Source: Thiomicrorhabdus sp. (GTDB lineage Bacteria; Pseudomonadota; Gammaproteobacteria; Thiomicrospirales; Thiomicrospiraceae). From it: DNA of 7,826 nucleotides. Where the stretch lies: the NCBI GenBank assembly GCA_015488565.1, contig WFNQ01000237.1, positions 1-7,826 on the forward strand, given 5' to 3'. The notes under the pieces are model-generated. The model was not told the DNA's origin and did not search any database. It saw only the letters and a list, made by a program, of their open reading frames with translations. Shown piece by piece: positions 4,355 through 7,826 of this stretch. Numbering within the stretch: the stretch's first letter is position 1; each line of letters opens with the position of its first letter. A program made the position numbers and the translations under genes.

Positions 4355-6526
4355 CTATTTAACCGAGTTAAAATTCTTCTCAGCCAACTTTTGAACGTCA
4401 GGATAGTTGGTTTTTCCCGTGCCCAATACGGGTACTTGTTCAACTAAAATAATGGTTTTAGGAATCATCAACTCCGCTAACTCTCGCTTTTTAGCCGCTT
4501 CCATAATGGTTGTTCTAGACAGTGTGGCGTCATCGGTAACCAAGACCAAACGCTCTCCTTTACGGTCATCAGGCACAGAAACCACAACATGATGCCCTTC
4601 TGGGCTGGCTTGATTAATATAAGCCTCTACCGCCGTTAGAGAGACCATCTCTCCTCCTATTTTGGCAAACCGCTTGGCACGTCCTTTAATCCAAACGTAC
4701 CCCTCATCATCCACATCCACAATATCCCCTGTATCATGCCAGCCCTCTTCGGGTGGCTGAAGTACGCCAGGATTATCTGCCATTAAGTAGCCCAACATAA
4801 TATTCGGGCCTTTTACAAATAAGCGACCGCCCTCACAAATTCCTTCTACAGGCTCTAAACGGTACGATATCTCTGGCACAAACTGACCCACCGAACCATC
4901 TTTATACGCCAAGGGGGTGTTAATGGATAAAACAGGGGTGGTTTCCGTTATACCATAGCCTTCAAAAATCGGCTTGTGGTATTTAGAAGCATACAGTGCT
5001 CGTGTTTCTGGGCGCAATCGTTCAGCACCAGCGACCAAGCCTTCCACTCGATAAAAATCATAGGAGTGTGCTTTACGAGCATACCCGCTGTAAAAGGTAT
5101 CAGTACCAAACATCAATTTAACATTTTTTTGATAAGCCATTTCAGGCACGATGGCGTAATGGAGAGGCGATGGGTACAGGTATACTTTTGACCCTCTCAT
5201 AATCGGCCAAAGCATCCCCGCTGTTAACCCAAAACAGTGAAATGTGGGCAGTGCATTTAAAATGGTATCGCCCGGTAAAAGGGTAATTTTAGAACACGTT
5301 TGAGCGATGTTACTGTTGATATTTTGATGCGATAATACCACCCCTTTTGGCGTTCCTTCTGAACCAGAAGTAAATAAGATAACCGCTGGTTTATCGGGGT
5401 GAATAGCAAAGCCAGGCAGTTTTCTAGGGCAAGTAAGTAACCCTTTTATTTTACTAACGCCCGTTATTTTCTCTTTAATGTCCTCTAAATAGATAAAATG
5501 AACCTCTTGAGACAGGGCTTCAATCAAAGACTCCAGCCCAAACACTTCCACAAACTTTTTAGAGGTCACCACACTTTTTAATTCTGCGGTTTCACACGCC
5601 GATTTAATCGACCCGATGCCTGCCGTAAAATTAATCATAGCAGGAATGTAGCCATAGGCTTGCAGTGCAAAAAAGCTGGCAGGCATTCCTGCAACATTAG
5701 GTAACATCAACCCAATGTGTTTTTCCTCTTTTAGTACATTTTGAAGCTGTTTTCCTAAAATAATGGCGGCGAGCGTGAGTTTTTTTAAACTCAACTCCTG
5801 TCCATTAACATCTTCAACACACGCGTCTTTGGCTCTAAAGGTCGATTTAGCATCCAACAATGCGGCAAAAATCGTCTGTTGTTTAACCAAACCATAATAG
5901 ATACCGTCTCTTAACATTCGTGTAATTTGCTGAGTTAATACACTGTGTTTTTGATGGCCTGATAGCCCTTCTGTCTCCTTCATTTTTTCAGCAGGGCGAA
6001 TGGTTAAGGTAATTTTAGGGAACCAAAATTGCTTAATGTAGGCAAACCGCGTGCCATCTAAATAGGAAAACTTACTGTAAACCGCACCCGATATATTAAC
6101 GGGAAGCACCACCGCCCCAGTTTTATCGGCCACCATGCCAGTGCCTTCATACACTTTCATTAAGTGCCCCGTGGTGGTGATACGCCCTTCGGGGAAAATC
6201 ATGCACTGCTTGCCCTTTTTTAACTCCTTAATCATGTGTTTAGCCGCATAAGGGCTTTGCAAATCCACTTTAAAATAGTTGGTCATGCTCAATATAAAGC
6301 GTTCATGCCATTTTTTAGTGTGTCCTGCATCCACCATAAAATAGGTTTCACCGGGTAAAAAAAGATCAATTAAAGGGCCATCCAAGCTGGAAACGTGATT
6401 GGCAATAATTAACAACGGCTGCTGACTTTGATCTACTGCGTGATAGTGCTCTAACCCTTTTACTTCAACGCGATATAACAATTTAAAAAGCCGTTTAGCA
6501 AAAAATTTAAATAACCCTTTCATCAT
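4355..6526 (-). CDS. aas: Bifunctional Aas: acylglycerophosphoethanolamine acyltransferase / acyl-ACP synthetase
   Basis: This 723-residue inner-membrane enzyme re-acylates lysophospholipids, chiefly 2-acyl-glycerophosphoethanolamine, and can activate fatty acids to acyl-ACP. The N-terminal PlsC-type acyltransferase domain (about 1-200) shows NHVSSLD with His44 and Asp49, and FPEGR at 111-115. The C-terminal AMP-forming ligase domain (about 215-723) shows the P-loop FTSGSEGTPKG (385-395), GYGITETTP (523-531), WHDTGD (596-601), the hinge GRAKRFAKIGGEMVS (615-629) and the C-terminal lysine in LGTGKTNYP (Lys705). Length and motif order match Escherichia coli Aas (about 719 residues). Its start overlaps the end of the transporter gene by 20 bases. 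Two ATGs lie in tandem: the AGGA in GATAGGACATA is 4 bases from the first and 7 from the second, so the protein may begin one residue later. All catalytic motifs look intact. Confidence 0.93.
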   Translation of the reverse strand: MMKGLFKFFAKRLFKLLYRVEVKGLEHYHAVDQSQQPLLIIANHVSSLDGPLIDLFLPGETYFMVDAGHTKKWHERFILSMTNYFKVDLQSPYAAKHMIKELKKGKQCMIFPEGRITTTGHLMKVYEGTGMVADKTGAVVLPVNISGAVYSKFSYLDGTRFAYIKQFWFPKITLTIRPAEKMKETEGLSGHQKHSVLTQQITRMLRDGIYYGLVKQQTIFAALLDAKSTFRAKDACVEDVNGQELSLKKLTLAAIILGKQLQNVLKEEKHIGLMLPNVAGMPASFFALQAYGYIPAMINFTAGIGSIKSACETAELKSVVTSKKFVEVFGLESLIEALSQEVHFIYLEDIKEKITGVSKIKGLLTCPRKLPGFAIHPDKPAVILFTSGSEGTPKGVVLSHQNINSNIAQTCSKITLLPGDTILNALPTFHCFGLTAGMLWPIMRGSKVYLYPSPLHYAIVPEMAYQKNVKLMFGTDTFYSGYARKAHSYDFYRVEGLVAGAERLRPETRALYASKYHKPIFEGYGITETTPVLSINTPLAYKDGSVGQFVPEISYRLEPVEGICEGGRLFVKGPNIMLGYLMADNPGVLQPPEEGWHDTGDIVDVDDEGYVWIKGRAKRFAKIGGEMVSLTAVEAYINQASPEGHHVVVSVPDDRKGERLVLVTDDATLSRTTIMEAAKKRELAELMIPKTIILVEQVPVLGTGKTNYPDVQKLAEKNFNSVK

Positions 6527-7817
6527 TATGTCCTATCTTATTTTTTTGATACAGGTGAATAGATAATGCCATTAAACTGTTTAAAACAGCCAACCACACA
6601 AACATCGTCATTAAACTAAATGACAGGGCGTAACCTATCATAATCAATACCGATGACAGCACCATAAACAGTGCATTCATTATATTATTTACGGCCATCA
6701 TTCTAGCACGCAGCGGCTCTGGTGTTTGTTTTTGCAATAACGTATACAGTGGCACAATATAAGCACCGCCCAATATCGCTAAAATAACCAGTAACAATAA
6801 AAGACTGTTTAACGGCCAAATAGTTAAAAAGGTACTTAAGCCCATTAATGCGGTTTCATGATGATTAACTGATTCGCTGTACCCTGTTATCAACCATTCC
6901 ATTAATACAAAACAGAGTGATATGCCCAACAAAAACAAGCCATGCCATTTTAAATTAATGTCTCCTTTAAACCAGCGAGTCACCAGTGCAGCACCCAAGC
7001 CAATACCCACTGAAAACAGGGATAAAAAGGTAACCACCACCACATCATCGGCATATAAATCGTATTTTACCAAGGAAGGAATTTGACTTAATAGCGTTGC
7101 GCCCAAAAGCCAAAACCAAGAAATGGCCAATAACGCAAAAAAAGGCATTTTATAATGACGACACAACGCCACCATTTGCCATGTACTTTTAAATAAATTG
7201 GTCTCTATTTTTAAAGATTGGTTGCACACAACCGTTGGTTTCATCCATAAGCTCACACCATAGCCTAATAATGCAACCAGCATGACAGAAACGGCCATCA
7301 CTTCGGTTCCCCCTTCCATCAGCACCCCAATACCACCCAAAATAGAACCCAATAAAATGGCGATAAAAGTCGAGCTGCTAAACAGTGCAGTGCCTTTCAT
7401 TAAGGCTTTATCTTCTAACAGCTCTGGTAAAATAGAGTACTTTAATGGCCCAAAAAAAGCCGACTGTGTACCCATTAAAAACAACGTTATAAACAGTAAT
7501 TCCAATTGTTGACTCATCAATGCCACCGCACCAACCAGCATCACCAATACTTCGGACAGTTTAATTTTTTGAATTAATTTGGATTTGGGATAACGATCGG
7601 CCAACTGGCCTGCAAAAGAGGAGAACAAAAAGAAAGGTAAAATAAACAAACCCGCTGCCAAGGTTATGAGCAAGCCTGTTTGTTCTGGCGTTTGGCTTAA
7701 CTTAAATGTGATGAACATAATCATCGCATTTTTATAGAGATTATCGTTAAATGCGCCTAAAAATTGACATATAAACAGGCTCAAAAAAGAGGGGTTTGAA
7801 CGTAAAAAATGGATCAT
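6507..7817 (-). CDS. lplT: LplT-like MFS lysophospholipid transporter
   Basis: This 436-residue polytopic protein has about 12 hydrophobic segments. Residues 18-26 (QFLGAFNDN) are the signature of the LplT branch of the major facilitator superfamily. GQLADRYPKSK (70-80) is the loop 2-3 motif A, FFGPLKYSILPELL (121-134) is another LplT-type block, and PEPLRARMMAVNNIMNA (about 367-383) follows helix 10. In the known system LplT flips lysophospholipid across the inner membrane for Aas, and the overlap with aas supports the same job here. Some lineages fuse the two into one protein; here they are separate. The ATG at 7817 fits where homologues begin, but only nine upstream bases are visible, the frame stays open to the window edge and no ribosome site can be seen, so a slightly longer protein is not excluded. 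Any promoter lies outside the window. Confidence 0.85.
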   Translation of the reverse strand: MIHFLRSNPSFLSLFICQFLGAFNDNLYKNAMIMFITFKLSQTPEQTGLLITLAAGLFILPFFLFSSFAGQLADRYPKSKLIQKIKLSEVLVMLVGAVALMSQQLELLFITLFLMGTQSAFFGPLKYSILPELLEDKALMKGTALFSSSTFIAILLGSILGGIGVLMEGGTEVMAVSVMLVALLGYGVSLWMKPTVVCNQSLKIETNLFKSTWQMVALCRHYKMPFFALLAISWFWLLGATLLSQIPSLVKYDLYADDVVVVTFLSLFSVGIGLGAALVTRWFKGDINLKWHGLFLLGISLCFVLMEWLITGYSESVNHHETALMGLSTFLTIWPLNSLLLLLVILAILGGAYIVPLYTLLQKQTPEPLRARMMAVNNIMNALFMVLSSVLIMIGYALSFSLMTMFVWLAVLNSLMALSIHLYQKNKIGHNDERVI

Positions 7818-7826
7818 AAAAAATTC

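Overview
The window reads as ordinary chromosomal DNA of an AT-rich gammaproteobacterium (GC roughly 40 %, judged by eye). The evidence is a Bat aerotolerance operon in the proteobacterial layout (a VWA/TPR protein followed by BatD) and an LplT/Aas lysophospholipid-salvage pair whose acyltransferase-ligase resembles the enterobacterial Aas along its whole length. I cannot name the genus; a sulfur-oxidising Thiomicrospira-like lineage is only a guess. No tRNA, rRNA, CRISPR, insertion sequence or integrase is visible.

Layout. On the + strand, 1-225 is the C-terminal end of a BatB/BatC-type protein, and 219-1982 is batD, overlapping it by 7 bases. A strong intrinsic terminator for this operon lies at 2058-2087, inside the 3' end of the convergent gene. 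On the - strand, reading from right to left, are an LplT-like MFS transporter (7817-6507), aas (6526-4355, overlapping by 20 bases), an intrinsic terminator (4333-4301), a compact extended -10 promoter, and a large lipoprotein with two phospholipase-D HKD motifs (4261-2006). The only gaps between genes are 23 and 93 bases.

How the genes fit together. LplT would flip lysophospholipids inward and Aas would re-acylate them using acyl-ACP. The lipoprotein next door is a predicted envelope phosphodiesterase or phosphatidyltransferase, so the - strand block looks like phospholipid turnover. The Bat proteins are membrane-associated and linked to stress or aerotolerance, and are transcribed separately.

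Two signals go beyond routine annotation. First, a 14-bp perfect palindrome at 1497-1510, inside batD, matches the ParB-binding parS consensus at 15 of 16 positions, which suggests an origin-proximal chromosome segregation site hidden in a coding linker. Second, there are three G/C homopolymers of exactly nine bases: two inside the phospholipase-D lipoprotein and one in the tail of batD. In the lipoprotein, gain or loss of one base at either tract leads to a stop codon within 0 to about 16 codons, the expected architecture of a phase-variable (contingency) gene.
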